A DNA stretch of 64,000 bases, taken from assembly GCF_014145675.1 (NCBI RefSeq), contig NZ_JACGZW010000013.1:248001-312000 (forward strand), given 5' to 3'. The translations under genes were made by a program, and so were the position numbers. A model generated the notes under the pieces. It had not been told where the DNA came from and searched no databases. It saw only the letters and a list, made by a program, of their open reading frames with translations. The stretch comes from Amycolatopsis dendrobii. GTDB taxonomy: Bacteria; Actinomycetota; Actinomycetes; Mycobacteriales; Pseudonocardiaceae. Shown here piece after piece: positions 18,795 through 27,301 of this stretch (positions are counted from its first letter, which is position 1; each line of letters opens with the position of its first letter).

Positions 18795-19952
18795 TCAGCT
18801 GGGGACGCCCAGCAGGCTGGCGACGATGTCGCGCTGGATTTCCGAGGTACCGCCGTAGATCGTGCCGCCGAGCGCGTCGCGCAGCTCGCGTTCGACGCCG
18901 AACTCGGCGAGGTACCCGCGGGCCCCGTGCAATTGGACCGCGTCGAGCATGGAGCTGAGGTGGCTCTCGCTGATCGCCAGCTTCGCGATCGCGGAGTCGA
19001 GCGGGGCCAGCTGGCCCTCGCGTTTGCGCCAGGCCGCCTTGTACAGGGCCAGCCGCGCGAGTTCCAGGCGGACCTTCATGTCGGCGATGCGGTGCCGCAC
19101 CGCCTGGTTGACCCCGATCGGCCTGCCGAACTGCACGCGGTCGCGGGCGTGCGCGACGCAGTCGTCGAGCACCCGGTCCATCACCCCGATCTGGCTGGCG
19201 AACAGCAGGCTGCGCTCCCAGTCGATGGAGCTGGTGAACAGGTTGAACCCGTTGCCCTCCGCGCCGAGCAGGCAGGACGCGGGCACCCGGCAGCCCTCGA
19301 ATTCGACCTGCCCCATCTCGGTCGAGCGCAGCCCCGCTTTGTCCCAGCTGCGGCTCACCGAAACCCCGGGCAGGTCCCGGGACACCACGAACGCGGTCAG
19401 GGCCGCGGCCGCCGGCGCGTCCGGGCCGCCGGTGCGGGCGAAGGTCAGGAACACGTCGGCGACCGGTGCGTTCGAGATGAAGGTTTTGGTGCCGTGCAGC
19501 ACGTACTCGTCGCCCTCGCGGACCGCGGCGGTGCGCATGCCCAGCACGTCCGAGCCGGATCCGGGTTCGGTCAGCGCGTGCGCCCCGATCAGCGAACCGT
19601 CGGCCAGCCCGGGGAGGAAGCGCTGCTTCTGGTCTTCGGTGCCGTGCTCGACCAGGTAGACCGCGCACGCCCAGAGGTGGTTGTTGAGCGCGAACACCAG
19701 GCCGTTGTCCCGGCAGCCGTATCCGAGCGCCTCCAGGCCGACGGCGATGGTGACCGGGTCGAACCCGGAGCCGCCGTAGGCGGTCGGGACCGGCCAGCCG
19801 GTGATGCCGAGGCCGGCGCACTTCTTCCACGATTCCCGGTCGAGCCGGGCCAGCCGGTCGCTTTCGGCCGCCGCGTCGTTCAGTTCGGTCCTGGCGAACC
19901 GGATGACCGACCGGCGCAGCGCCGCTTGCTCGGCAGTGATGCTGAAGTCCAC
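18795..19952 (-). CDS. Acyl-CoA dehydrogenase-like flavoprotein (FkbI/ZmaI-like)
   Basis: 385 residues with the full ACAD fold: N-terminal helical domain, flavin segment ALTEPGSGSD, then GTKTFISNAP, DRVQFGRPIG and the C-terminal GGTIYGGTSEIQRDI. The usual catalytic Glu position of the Y-E-G-T motif is Gly (YGGT). Homologues FkbI and ZmaI oxidise the ACP-bound aldehyde to the acid, giving hydroxy- or aminomalonyl-ACP, not an enoyl-CoA. Gene order with the ligase (24 nt downstream), dehydrogenase and ACP supports that role. The start is GTG; the ribosome site is weak (GAGAGGG, 14 nt away). Ordinary acyl-CoA oxidation remains the alternative. Confidence 0.88.
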   Translation of the reverse strand: MDFSITAEQAALRRSVIRFARTELNDAAAESDRLARLDRESWKKCAGLGITGWPVPTAYGGSGFDPVTIAVGLEALGYGCRDNGLVFALNNHLWACAVYLVEHGTEDQKQRFLPGLADGSLIGAHALTEPGSGSDVLGMRTAAVREGDEYVLHGTKTFISNAPVADVFLTFARTGGPDAPAAAALTAFVVSRDLPGVSVSRSWDKAGLRSTEMGQVEFEGCRVPASCLLGAEGNGFNLFTSSIDWERSLLFASQIGVMDRVLDDCVAHARDRVQFGRPIGVNQAVRHRIADMKVRLELARLALYKAAWRKREGQLAPLDSAIAKLAISESHLSSMLDAVQLHGARGYLAEFGVERELRDALGGTIYGGTSEIQRDIVASLLGVPS

Positions 19953-19998
19953 CGAAGGATGCCCTCTCGTCCGCAGGTTTCCGGGTAGTCAGGGGGAG

Positions 19999-22551
19999 TC
20001 ACGCCGCTTCGCGGTCGCGTTCGCGGGCGGCGAGCGGCCGCGCCAGCATTTCCGTCCGCAGTTCGAGGATCAGGCGGTGCAGCGCGGGCGGACGCGTCCC
20101 GGCGAGCCAGCCGTCCGCGGCGGCCAGGTTTTCCGGGGTCAGCTCCCAGCCGGGGAAGAGATGGACCACCGCGGGCAGCGCGCGCTCGCTGGAGCGCCGT
20201 TCCCAGACCTCGCCGATTTCTGCGAAGTAGCGGGCGCCGTACCCGGTCAGCAGTTCGTGCTGCGCGGGGTGGCGGAAGCCGCTGACGATCGCGTCGCTGA
20301 CCGCGTTGGGCAGCTCGTCGTCGGTCAGCGCTCGGCGCCACGCCTCGGCTTTAGCTTCCGGATCGGGCAGCAGAGCACGGGCTTTCTCGGCCTGACGACG
20401 GCCCGCGGCGGTGTCGTCGAGCTGGAGCGCTTCGCCGATTTCCTTTTCGCCGCGGCGGCCGTGGGCGACCAGGGCTTGCAGCAGCCGCCAGCGCAGATCG
20501 GTGTCCACGGTCAGCCCGGCCAGCGGCGCGGTCCCGTCCAGCCAGCCGGTCAGGAGGTCGAGCAGCGCGTCCTCCAGCGGAGCGGCGGCCAGCGCGTTGA
20601 CGAAGGTGAGCTGGCGGTCCGAGCCGGGCTCGGCGCCGTCGGCCAGTTTCCGGAGCACACCGGCGAATTCCGGCCATCCTCGCTGCTGTGCCCATGCGGG
20701 GTCGGCGTAGGAGCCGAGCGCGGTCCGCGCCTGGGCGAGCAGGGTTTCCACCACGCTCAGCTCGGTTTCGGCGGCGATGCCCCCGGCCACCAGCTTGACG
20801 TAGTCCCTCGCGCGGAACTCGGCCGCGCGCGTCATCTCCCAGGCGGCCGACCAGCAAAGACTGCGGGGGAGCGGGTCGGCGAGGTCGGCGATGCGGTCGA
20901 TCAGCGCGGTCAGCGAGCGCGGGTCCAGGCGCAGGCCGCAGTAGGTCAGGTCGTCGTCGTTGACCAGCACCAGGTCGCCCGCGGCCTGCCCCGCCAGCTC
21001 CGGGACCTCGGTGCGTTCGCCGCTGACGTCCAGTTCGATCCGCTTGGCGCGCACCAGTTTCCCGGCGTCGTCGGACCGGTAGACGCCGACGGCGATCCGG
21101 TGCGTCCGGTGCTCGCCCGCCCCGGGTTCGGCACCGCTCTGCTCGACGGCGAAGCTGGTGAACCGGCCCTCGCCGTCGACCTCGTATCGCGGCCGCAGGG
21201 TGTTCAGGCCGGTGGTTTCCAGCCATTCGGCACTCCACCGCGACAGGTCGCGGCCGGATGTTTCTTCCAGCGCCGCCAGCAGGTCGGCGAGGGTGGCGTT
21301 GCCCCACGCGTGCCTGGCGAAGTACCGGCGGAGGCCGTCGAGGAAATCGTCCTGGCCGACATAGGCGACCAGTTGCTTGAGCACGCTGGCGCCCTTGGCG
21401 TAGGTGATGCCGTCGAAGTTGACCTCGACCGCGTGCAGGTCCGCGATGTCCGCGGCGATCGGGTGCGTCGACGGCAGTTGGTCCTGCTGGTACGCCCAGG
21501 CCTTTTCGACATTGGCGAAGCTGGTCCACGCGTTCTTGTACTCGGTCGCCTCGGTCAGGGCGAACACGCTGGCGAAGGTCGCGAACGACTCGTTCAGCCA
21601 CAGGTCGTCCCACCAGCGCATGGTGACCAGGTCGCCGAACCACATGTGCGCCATCTCGTGCAGGAGTGTTTCGGCGCGCCTTTCGTAGGCGTAGTGCGTG
21701 ACGCGCGAGCGGAATACGAAATCTTCGAGGACGGTGACCGTGCCGGCGTTCTCCATCGCGCCCGCGTTGAACTCCGGCACGAACAGCTGGTCGTACTTGG
21801 AGAACGGGTACGGGGTGCCGAATTTCTCGTGGTAGAAGGCGAAACCCTGTTTGGTCTCGGTGAACAGCCGCTCGGCGTCGAGGTGCTCGGCGAGCGAGGC
21901 GCGGCAGTAGAGGCCGAGCGGGATCTCTCCGTGCTGGTCGCGGTAAGTGTCGTGCCACGAGGCGAACGGACCCGCGACGAGCGCGACGAGGTAGGTCGGG
22001 AGGCGGCTGGTCGGGGTGAACACCGTGGTGACCGCGCCGTCCCCGGCTTCACGCGTGGTCGCGGGCCGGGTGTTGCCGATGACCGACCATTCGGCGGGCG
22101 CGGTCACTTCGAGGGTGAAGCTCGCCTTCAGATCAGGCTGGTCGAAGCACGCGAAGACGCGCTTGGCGTCGGCGGTTTCGAACTGGGTGTAGAGGTAGCC
22201 GGCGTCGTCGACCGGGTCGACGAACCGGTGCAGGCCCTCGCCGGTGTTCGTGTACCGGCATTCGGCGTGCACCACGAGCTCGTTGGCCTCCGCCAGTTCG
22301 GGCAGCGCGATGCCGTCCTCTTCGCGGTACCCGGACACATCGAGCGCGACGCCGTTGAGCGTGGCCGAACACACCCGGTCGGCGACCAGGTCGATCCAGC
22401 TCGGCTCGCGCCGCGCGCCGGAGAACCGGACCGTGGTGACCGACGAGAACGTCCCGCTCCCGGTCAAGTCGAGCACGACCCGGTAGGACTCGACGGCGAG
22501 CAAAGCCGCCCGCTGTTCGGCGGCGGCGCGGGACAGGTTGGGACTGGCCAC
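19999..22551 (-). CDS. pepN: Aminopeptidase N (M1 metallopeptidase)
   Basis: 850 residues from the GTG at 22551, which gives the usual actinobacterial start (V)ASPNLSRAAAEQRAALL and has a GAGGGG site. The zinc motif HEMAHMWFGD with the third ligand in LNESFA and the exopeptidase motif GAMENAG are intact. The C-terminal ERAP1-like helical domain is complete. It removes N-terminal residues from peptides in the cytoplasm. It is a housekeeping-type gene, 46 nt upstream of the acyl-CoA-dehydrogenase-like gene. Its presence may mark the edge of the biosynthetic block or be incidental; a role in processing a peptide product cannot be excluded. Confidence 0.96.
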   Translation of the reverse strand: MASPNLSRAAAEQRAALLAVESYRVVLDLTGSGTFSSVTTVRFSGARREPSWIDLVADRVCSATLNGVALDVSGYREEDGIALPELAEANELVVHAECRYTNTGEGLHRFVDPVDDAGYLYTQFETADAKRVFACFDQPDLKASFTLEVTAPAEWSVIGNTRPATTREAGDGAVTTVFTPTSRLPTYLVALVAGPFASWHDTYRDQHGEIPLGLYCRASLAEHLDAERLFTETKQGFAFYHEKFGTPYPFSKYDQLFVPEFNAGAMENAGTVTVLEDFVFRSRVTHYAYERRAETLLHEMAHMWFGDLVTMRWWDDLWLNESFATFASVFALTEATEYKNAWTSFANVEKAWAYQQDQLPSTHPIAADIADLHAVEVNFDGITYAKGASVLKQLVAYVGQDDFLDGLRRYFARHAWGNATLADLLAALEETSGRDLSRWSAEWLETTGLNTLRPRYEVDGEGRFTSFAVEQSGAEPGAGEHRTHRIAVGVYRSDDAGKLVRAKRIELDVSGERTEVPELAGQAAGDLVLVNDDDLTYCGLRLDPRSLTALIDRIADLADPLPRSLCWSAAWEMTRAAEFRARDYVKLVAGGIAAETELSVVETLLAQARTALGSYADPAWAQQRGWPEFAGVLRKLADGAEPGSDRQLTFVNALAAAPLEDALLDLLTGWLDGTAPLAGLTVDTDLRWRLLQALVAHGRRGEKEIGEALQLDDTAAGRRQAEKARALLPDPEAKAEAWRRALTDDELPNAVSDAIVSGFRHPAQHELLTGYGARYFAEIGEVWERRSSERALPAVVHLFPGWELTPENLAAADGWLAGTRPPALHRLILELRTEMLARPLAARERDREAA

Positions 22552-22774
22552 GAAAACCCCTCGCTCGTGCGGTACCGGCACTCGTCAAACTAGCGAGGGA
22601 AATGCGTCCGGAAAACGGTTTCGATTGAACGCCAAATGAGACGCGGAAAACTGATAAGAATGCGAATCGGCGGCTTTTGCCCAGCGGGCTCGCTGTGTTG
22701 TCCGCCAAGCAGCACGGCAGCCAGGGGAGAGTCCCACGGGTCCGGCAACGCGGTGCCCGCTCGGCGGGTTTTGC

Positions 22775-23695
22775 TCAGTGGCGGGCGTGCTGTGCGAGCA
22801 ACCGCGCGATGGCCCAGTCTTGTGCGGCGACGCCGACCGATTTGAACACCGTCCGCCCAGTCGCCTCCGGCGGCTCCGCCAGCGCGTTCCCGAGGTCGAG
22901 CACCCCTGAGCGTTCCAGCAACCCACGGTCCAGCGCATGCCGGATCTCCCCGGCGTCAGCGGCCGCGGCGAACTGGTCGACCAGCACCGTCGAAGCGGTG
23001 GCGAGCAATTCGGCGGGAAGTTCGCGCATGGACGCGCGGAACGAGCCGATCGCGTTGACGTGCACGCGTTCCGGCAACGCCGACAGCTCGAACAGCGGCT
23101 CCTCAGCCGACGTCGCGCAGCACACCACGTCGGCGCCCGCCACCGCCTCGGCCGCGCTCCCGGCCGCACGCACGCGCAGCCCCGGGAATTCGGCGGACAG
23201 CTCGTCCAGCAACGGCCCCACCCGCCGCGCGGTCCGGTTCCACACGGTCAGCTCGCTGATCTTCCGGACCGCCAGCACCGCGCGGACCTGGTCGGCTGCC
23301 TGGGCTCCGGCGCCCAGCAGGGCGAGCCGGTTCGCGTCCGGGGCGGCCAGCAGGTCGGTCGCGACCCCCGCCGCGGCGCCGGTGCGCAAGGCGGTGACCG
23401 CGCCCGCTTCGGCGGTGAGCTGGCCGCCGTCGTCGGTCCACACGAGCGTGGCGAGGATGGCGGGATCGCGGCCGAGCACCACGCCCGCGGTTTTCACCAC
23501 GGCCGCGCCGCTGGGGCCGTGGTGCGCGGTCATCACCATGACCGCCTGGTCGTCGGTGCCGAGGACGAGCCGGGGCGGTTGCGAGAAATGCCCGGCGGCC
23601 AGCCCGGCGAATGCCTCGCGCACCGCGCTCACGGCCGCGGGCATGCCGACCGCCGCGCGGACGTCGGCGGCGCTGTAGTTCCCCAGTGCGGGCAT
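22775..23695 (-). CDS. Ornithine cyclodeaminase/mu-crystallin family protein
   Basis: 306 residues with the family dinucleotide motif LALLGAGAQAADQVRA (residues about 127-142). The substrate-side region HFSQPPRL and the VHVNAIGSF segment are present. Members include ornithine cyclodeaminase, alanine dehydrogenase, and reductases of cyclic imines such as pyrroline- or piperideine-2-carboxylate. The function here is open; supplying a cyclic or modified amino acid for the NRPS is possible. It starts 12 nt after the CoA-transferase-like gene, with GAGGAA, and is followed by 223 bp with no gene before pepN. Confidence 0.88.
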   Translation of the reverse strand: MPALGNYSAADVRAAVGMPAAVSAVREAFAGLAAGHFSQPPRLVLGTDDQAVMVMTAHHGPSGAAVVKTAGVVLGRDPAILATLVWTDDGGQLTAEAGAVTALRTGAAAGVATDLLAAPDANRLALLGAGAQAADQVRAVLAVRKISELTVWNRTARRVGPLLDELSAEFPGLRVRAAGSAAEAVAGADVVCCATSAEEPLFELSALPERVHVNAIGSFRASMRELPAELLATASTVLVDQFAAAADAGEIRHALDRGLLERSGVLDLGNALAEPPEATGRTVFKSVGVAAQDWAIARLLAQHARH

Positions 23696-23707
23696 GGAAT
23701 TCCTCTT

Positions 23708-24808
23708 TCAGACGGCCCAGTCGCGCAGCACGGCTTCGTGATGCGCGCCGGGCGGCGGGGGCGCGGCGGGAGTGGCGGCGGCGGTCCGGGAGAACTCCGG
23801 AGCGGGCGAGGGCTGCCGGATCCCGTCGCGGGTGAAGAACCGGCCCCTGGCCCGGTGGTGCGGATGCGCGGCGACCTCGTCGAGCGAGAGGACCGGGCTG
23901 ACGCACGCGTCGGTGCCCTCGAAGACCTCGGCCCAGTGGTCGCGCGGGTGTGCGGCGAACACGCCGGCGAACCGCGCGCGCAGCACCGGCCAGCCGTCCC
24001 GGTCCTGTTGCGCTGGCAGGTCTTCGCCGTCGAGGCCGAGTCCTTCGAGCAGCGCGCGGTAGAACTGTGCTTCGATGGCGCCGACGGCAACCCAGCGGCC
24101 GTCGCGGCAGGTATAGGTGTCGTAGAAGGGCGCGCCGCCGTCGAGCAGGTTGGCCGCGCGTTCGTCCTGCCACGAGCCGTAGCCGCGCAGCATCCAGATC
24201 ATCTGCATCAGCAGCCCGGTCCCGTCGATCATCGCCGCGTCGACCACCTGGCCGAGCCCCGAGCGCTCCCGTTCCCACAGCGCCGCGAGCACCCCGGCGA
24301 CCAGGAACAGCGAGCCGCCGCCGAAATCGCCGATCAGGTTGAGCGGGGGCGCGGGGCGGTCGCCGGTGCCGATCGCGTGCAGCGCGCCGGTGAGCGCGAG
24401 ATAGTTGATGTCGTGGCCGGCCCGGTCGGCGAGCGGGCCGGTGCGGCCCCAGCCGGTGACGCGGCCGTAGACCAGCCGGGGGTTGCGGGCGAGGCAGTCG
24501 TGCGGGCCGATGCCGAGGCGTTCGGCCACGCCCGGCCGGAACCCTTCGAGGAGCACGTCCGCGCGTTCGGCGAGACGACGCGCCAGTGCGAGCCCCGCTT
24601 CCGACTTCAGGTCCGCGACCAGTGCCCGCCTGCCGCGCAGCAGGTGGTCCGGTTGCCCGCCGGCGAGGTCGAAACCGCCGCCGGGCCGGTCGATCCGGAC
24701 CACGTCGGCCCCGAGATCGGCCAGCAGCATCGCGGCGTGCGGCGCGGGCCCGAGCCCGGCCAGTTCGAGGACCCGGAGCCCGGCCAGCGGGCCGGTCGGT
24801 GCGGTCAC
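23708..24808 (-). CDS. CaiB/BaiF-type alpha-methylacyl-CoA racemase-like protein
   Basis: 366 residues of class III CoA-transferase fold. The N-terminal LAGLGPAPHAAMLLADLGADVVRI is typical of AMACR-type enzymes. The two racemase catalytic residues fit: His132 in AGHDINYLAL and Asp161 in IGDFGGGSLF, spacing 29 against 30 in mycobacterial MCR. It therefore probably epimerises an alpha-methyl (or similar) acyl-CoA and does not transfer CoA. The start is GTG with a strong GAGGAGG site. It is first in the minus-strand run and divergent from the StrR-like regulator. Link to the cluster product uncertain. Confidence 0.88.
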   Translation of the reverse strand: MTAPTGPLAGLRVLELAGLGPAPHAAMLLADLGADVVRIDRPGGGFDLAGGQPDHLLRGRRALVADLKSEAGLALARRLAERADVLLEGFRPGVAERLGIGPHDCLARNPRLVYGRVTGWGRTGPLADRAGHDINYLALTGALHAIGTGDRPAPPLNLIGDFGGGSLFLVAGVLAALWERERSGLGQVVDAAMIDGTGLLMQMIWMLRGYGSWQDERAANLLDGGAPFYDTYTCRDGRWVAVGAIEAQFYRALLEGLGLDGEDLPAQQDRDGWPVLRARFAGVFAAHPRDHWAEVFEGTDACVSPVLSLDEVAAHPHHRARGRFFTRDGIRQPSPAPEFSRTAAATPAAPPPPGAHHEAVLRDWAV

Positions 24809-25184
24809 GGCGGATCCTCCTCGGTCCGGTCGATCATCCTCCCGTTCCTAGCCGAGCCCGCGCGTCGTGTCCAGGGTGGACTGATCGCGACGGCGATTGT
24901 CGTTTCGCCGCAACGCGAATCACTCGGACAGCCTAGTCGGTTCGCCGCTCCGGCGACGCTGCGTGGAGGGGGCGACCGTTGTTGCGGGGGCGGGAATCCC
25001 GTTGCTAGTCTCGGATTGTGAGCATGCCTTGACATGGCGGGGCCCGGGGGCTCGGGGGGACATGGCTTGGTCTGGGGCCTGGGGGCCGTTCGCCGGGAGC
25101 GTGCCGGCGCCGCGTCCGCCGGATTCCTCGAACCACGAGTTTTCCCTTCTAGTTCCGGGAACCGACGAGTCCTGTGGGGTGCCG
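24809..25184. promoter_or_regulatory. Divergent intergenic region upstream of the StrR-like gene
   Basis: A 376-bp region between the racemase-like gene (minus) and the StrR-like regulator (plus), containing both promoters. It is unusually G-rich around 25035-25065, with several runs of four to six G. No perfect StrR palindrome is present in it. The frame of the regulator stays open through it, but the peptide is low-complexity and I treat it as untranslated leader. Confidence 0.5.
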
Positions 25185-26186
25185 ATGATGCGGGCGGATG
25201 GCGGTGCGTCGGGAGGCTGCGCGGACTGGGTCCGGGCCGAGCTCGACGGATGCCCGGTGGAACCGGTGGCGGTCGCGGACCTGTCGGTCGCGGGTTCGCC
25301 GCGGCGGGCGGGCGAGGACGAAGCGCACGTGGAGGCGCTGGCCGAGGCGGACGGAGAGCTGCCGCCGATCCTGGTGCACGTCCCCTCGATGCGCGTGATC
25401 GACGGCGCGCACCGGGTGCGCGCGGCGCGGGCACGCGGGAACACGCACGTCGCGGCGCGCTGCTACCGCGGCAGCGAGGCGGACGCGTTCGTGCTGTCGG
25501 TGTGCCTCAACACCGCGCACGGGCTGCCGCTGACCCGGGCGGACCGGCGGGCGGCCGCGCAGCGCATCCTCGCCTCGCACGCGCAGTGGTCGAACCGGCG
25601 GATCGCCGCGGCGGCCGGACTGGCCGCGGGCACCGTCGCGGCGCTGCGCGAGCGTTCGACCGACGAGGATCGGCAGTCGAACAAGCGGGAGGGCCGCGAC
25701 GGCCGCCGCAGGCCGGTCGACGCGGCGGCGGGCCGCAGGCTGGCCGGGAAGCTGCTGGCGGAAGACCCGCAGGCCTCGCTGCGCTCGATCGCGCGCCGGG
25801 CCGGGGTTTCGCCCGCGACCGTGCAGGACGTGCGGCGCCGGCTGGCGGCCGGGGACGACCCGGTGCCCGCGCAGCGGAGGGCCCGCGAGCGGCCCGCCGC
25901 CGAGAGCCGGGCGTGGCAGGTGTCGGCGGAGGAACTGCGGCAGTCGCTGGAACAGATGAAGCGGGACCCGGCGCTGCGCTTCAGCGAAACCGGCCGCGGC
26001 CTGCTGCGGTGGCTCGACCGGCATGCCGGGGGCATGGGCGAGTGGGCGGAGCACGCTCGTTCGGTGCCGAGCCACAGTGCGTCGCCGGTGGCGAATTTCG
26101 CGCGGATGTATGCGGCGGCGTGGTCGGATCTGGCGGCGTTGCTGGAGGACGATTCCCCGGTTGACTGGGAAGCGGCGCGGTGCTGA
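25185..26186 (+). CDS. StrR-like pathway-specific activator (ParB-type DNA-binding fold)
   Basis: 333 residues from the first of two tandem ATG codons, with GGGG 7 nt upstream. The N-terminal half is the ParB/sulfiredoxin-like domain with PPILVHVPSMRVIDGAHRVRAA. A helical DNA-binding region follows (ADRRAAAQRILASHAQWSNRRIAAAAGL) and then a second HTH-like segment (SLRSIARRAGVSPATVQDV). This is the architecture of StrR, NovG, Bbr, Dbv4 and Tei15*, transcriptional activators of antibiotic clusters that bind GTTCGAc-N-CgTCGAAC-type palindromes. One such site lies inside this gene. It probably activates Region A. The MbtH-like gene follows by 62 nt. Confidence 0.9.
   Translation: MMRADGGASGGCADWVRAELDGCPVEPVAVADLSVAGSPRRAGEDEAHVEALAEADGELPPILVHVPSMRVIDGAHRVRAARARGNTHVAARCYRGSEADAFVLSVCLNTAHGLPLTRADRRAAAQRILASHAQWSNRRIAAAAGLAAGTVAALRERSTDEDRQSNKREGRDGRRRPVDAAAGRRLAGKLLAEDPQASLRSIARRAGVSPATVQDVRRRLAAGDDPVPAQRRARERPAAESRAWQVSAEELRQSLEQMKRDPALRFSETGRGLLRWLDRHAGGMGEWAEHARSVPSHSASPVANFARMYAAAWSDLAALLEDDSPVDWEAARC
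25654..25682. promoter_or_regulatory. StrR-type operator inside the regulator gene
   Basis: GTTCGACCG, 11 nt, then CAGTCGAAC. This matches the published StrR consensus GTTCGActG-N11-CaGTcGAAC except for one position next to the spacer in the left half. It lies about 470 nt into the StrR-like coding sequence. In the streptomycin cluster StrR also binds within strR, so this may be an autoregulatory or downstream activating site. Confidence 0.75.
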
Positions 26187-26248
26187 ACGCTGGCTGCCGT
26201 CCGCGGTGCTCCGCTAGAAAGGGCGCAACCGCGAGAAAGGCGCTGGCG

Positions 26249-26464
26249 ATGAGCGACCCGTTCGATCAGGAAGACGGCGTGTTCCTGGTGCTGGCCAACG
26301 ACGAGGGGCAGCATTCGCTGTGGCCCGCTTCGGCGGCCGTGCCCAGCGGCTGGACGAAGGTCCACGGCGAGGCGAGCCGCCAGGACTGCCTGGACTACGT
26401 CGAGGAGCACTGGACCGATCTGCGGCCGAAGTCGCTGGCCGAGGAGATGAACCGCGTCCGGTGA
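26249..26464 (+). CDS. MbtH-like NRPS accessory protein
   Basis: 71 residues with the complete family signature: FDQEDGVFLVLANDEGQHSLWP, then PSGWTKVHGEASRQDCLDYVEEHWTDLRPKSL (Trp and the final PKSL conserved). MbtH-like proteins bind adenylation domains and are often needed for their folding or activity. The partner is expected to be the A domain of the NRPS at the window start, or other modules upstream of it. The T-A protein at 49562 is a second candidate. Ribosome site GAGAAAGG. It is downstream of the StrR-like gene, in the same direction. Confidence 0.96.
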   Translation: MSDPFDQEDGVFLVLANDEGQHSLWPASAAVPSGWTKVHGEASRQDCLDYVEEHWTDLRPKSLAEEMNRVR

Positions 26465-26517
26465 CGCCGGTCCGGGCCGGGGCCGGACGTCCGTCTTCCG
26501 GCGAGGCGTGAAGCCGT

Positions 26518-27129
26518 TCACGGCTCGCCGAGTGCCTTGCCCGCCTTGGCCCAGTTCTCGCGCAGATTGTCCAAATAGGACTGAGCCTGCGCGCCCGGCT
26601 TGGTCCCGCGCGCGAAGCTCTTCATCGCGGCCGGCCCCGCGTTGTAGCCGAGCGCGAGCAGTTCGTCGGGGGTGATCGAGCCGGACCGGTGTGCGGGCAG
26701 TTGCCCGGCCAGGTCGTGCAGGTACCAGGATTCCGCCTGGATCGCCAGGTCCGGGTCGTCCGGCAGCTGGTCCCACGAGCGTCCCGCGAACGCGCGGCCC
26801 TTCTTCGTCGCGTTGAAGGTCGCCTCGTGCATGTTCGCCACCCCGAACGCGGCACCCGGTTTCAGCCGCTGCCAGGCGCGTTCGAGAGCCGGATCGTGCG
26901 GTTTGTACGACTCGTTGAAGAGAATCGCCATGACCAGCCGAGGGGATGCTCCCGCCTCCTTCGCCCGGGTCCAGACGATGGGGGCGAACCGCGCCGGGTC
27001 GTAACTCCCGCTGGGGGCGGAGGTGGTCGGGGGCGCGGGTTCCGGCCGGCTTACGGGGCTGGTGCAGGCGGCGAGACACAGCCCCAGCATCGCCGCTGAC
27101 AGCCAGGTCCGCCAATGTCGCTCGCGCAT
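26518..27129 (-). CDS. Lipoprotein lytic transglycosylase (SLT-like)
   Basis: 203 residues. The N-terminus is a lipoprotein signal peptide with lipobox LAAC (Cys at about residue 21), followed by a Pro/Ser/Thr-rich linker. The domain has the catalytic Glu in AILFNESYKPHDP and the lysozyme-like motif ALGYNAGPAAM, as in soluble lytic transglycosylase-type muramidases. It would act on peptidoglycan from the outer face of the membrane. The ATG at 27129 has GGAAGGCGGAG upstream and gives a proper signal peptide. It converges with the MbtH-like gene and diverges from the monooxygenase operon. No obvious link to either. Confidence 0.85.
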   Translation of the reverse strand: MRERHWRTWLSAAMLGLCLAACTSPVSRPEPAPPTTSAPSGSYDPARFAPIVWTRAKEAGASPRLVMAILFNESYKPHDPALERAWQRLKPGAAFGVANMHEATFNATKKGRAFAGRSWDQLPDDPDLAIQAESWYLHDLAGQLPAHRSGSITPDELLALGYNAGPAAMKSFARGTKPGAQAQSYLDNLRENWAKAGKALGEP

Positions 27130-27301
27130 CGTCTCCGCCTTCCTGCTGCTTCCACCTTGGCAGAAAACCGGCGCGTCGGTGGTGCACCGTGCACTGTCGC
27201 GTTTCGGCCGTTTCGTCGCCGTGCCCGAAGCGCCGGGACCGGTGCGGTTCCTAACGTCGAGCCCAACGTTGTGATCCAGCCCGCACGACAGGAGCCCGCC
27301 G

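Noticed and set aside
24897..25184. Longer start of the StrR-like protein
   Set aside because: The extra residues have no similarity to the family and no ribosome site; the tandem ATG at 25185 fits known members.
25185..26464. Glycopeptide cluster, because of StrR-like and MbtH-like genes in an Amycolatopsis-like genome
   Set aside because: No Hpg/Dpg genes, Oxy-type P450 set, halogenase or X domain is present.
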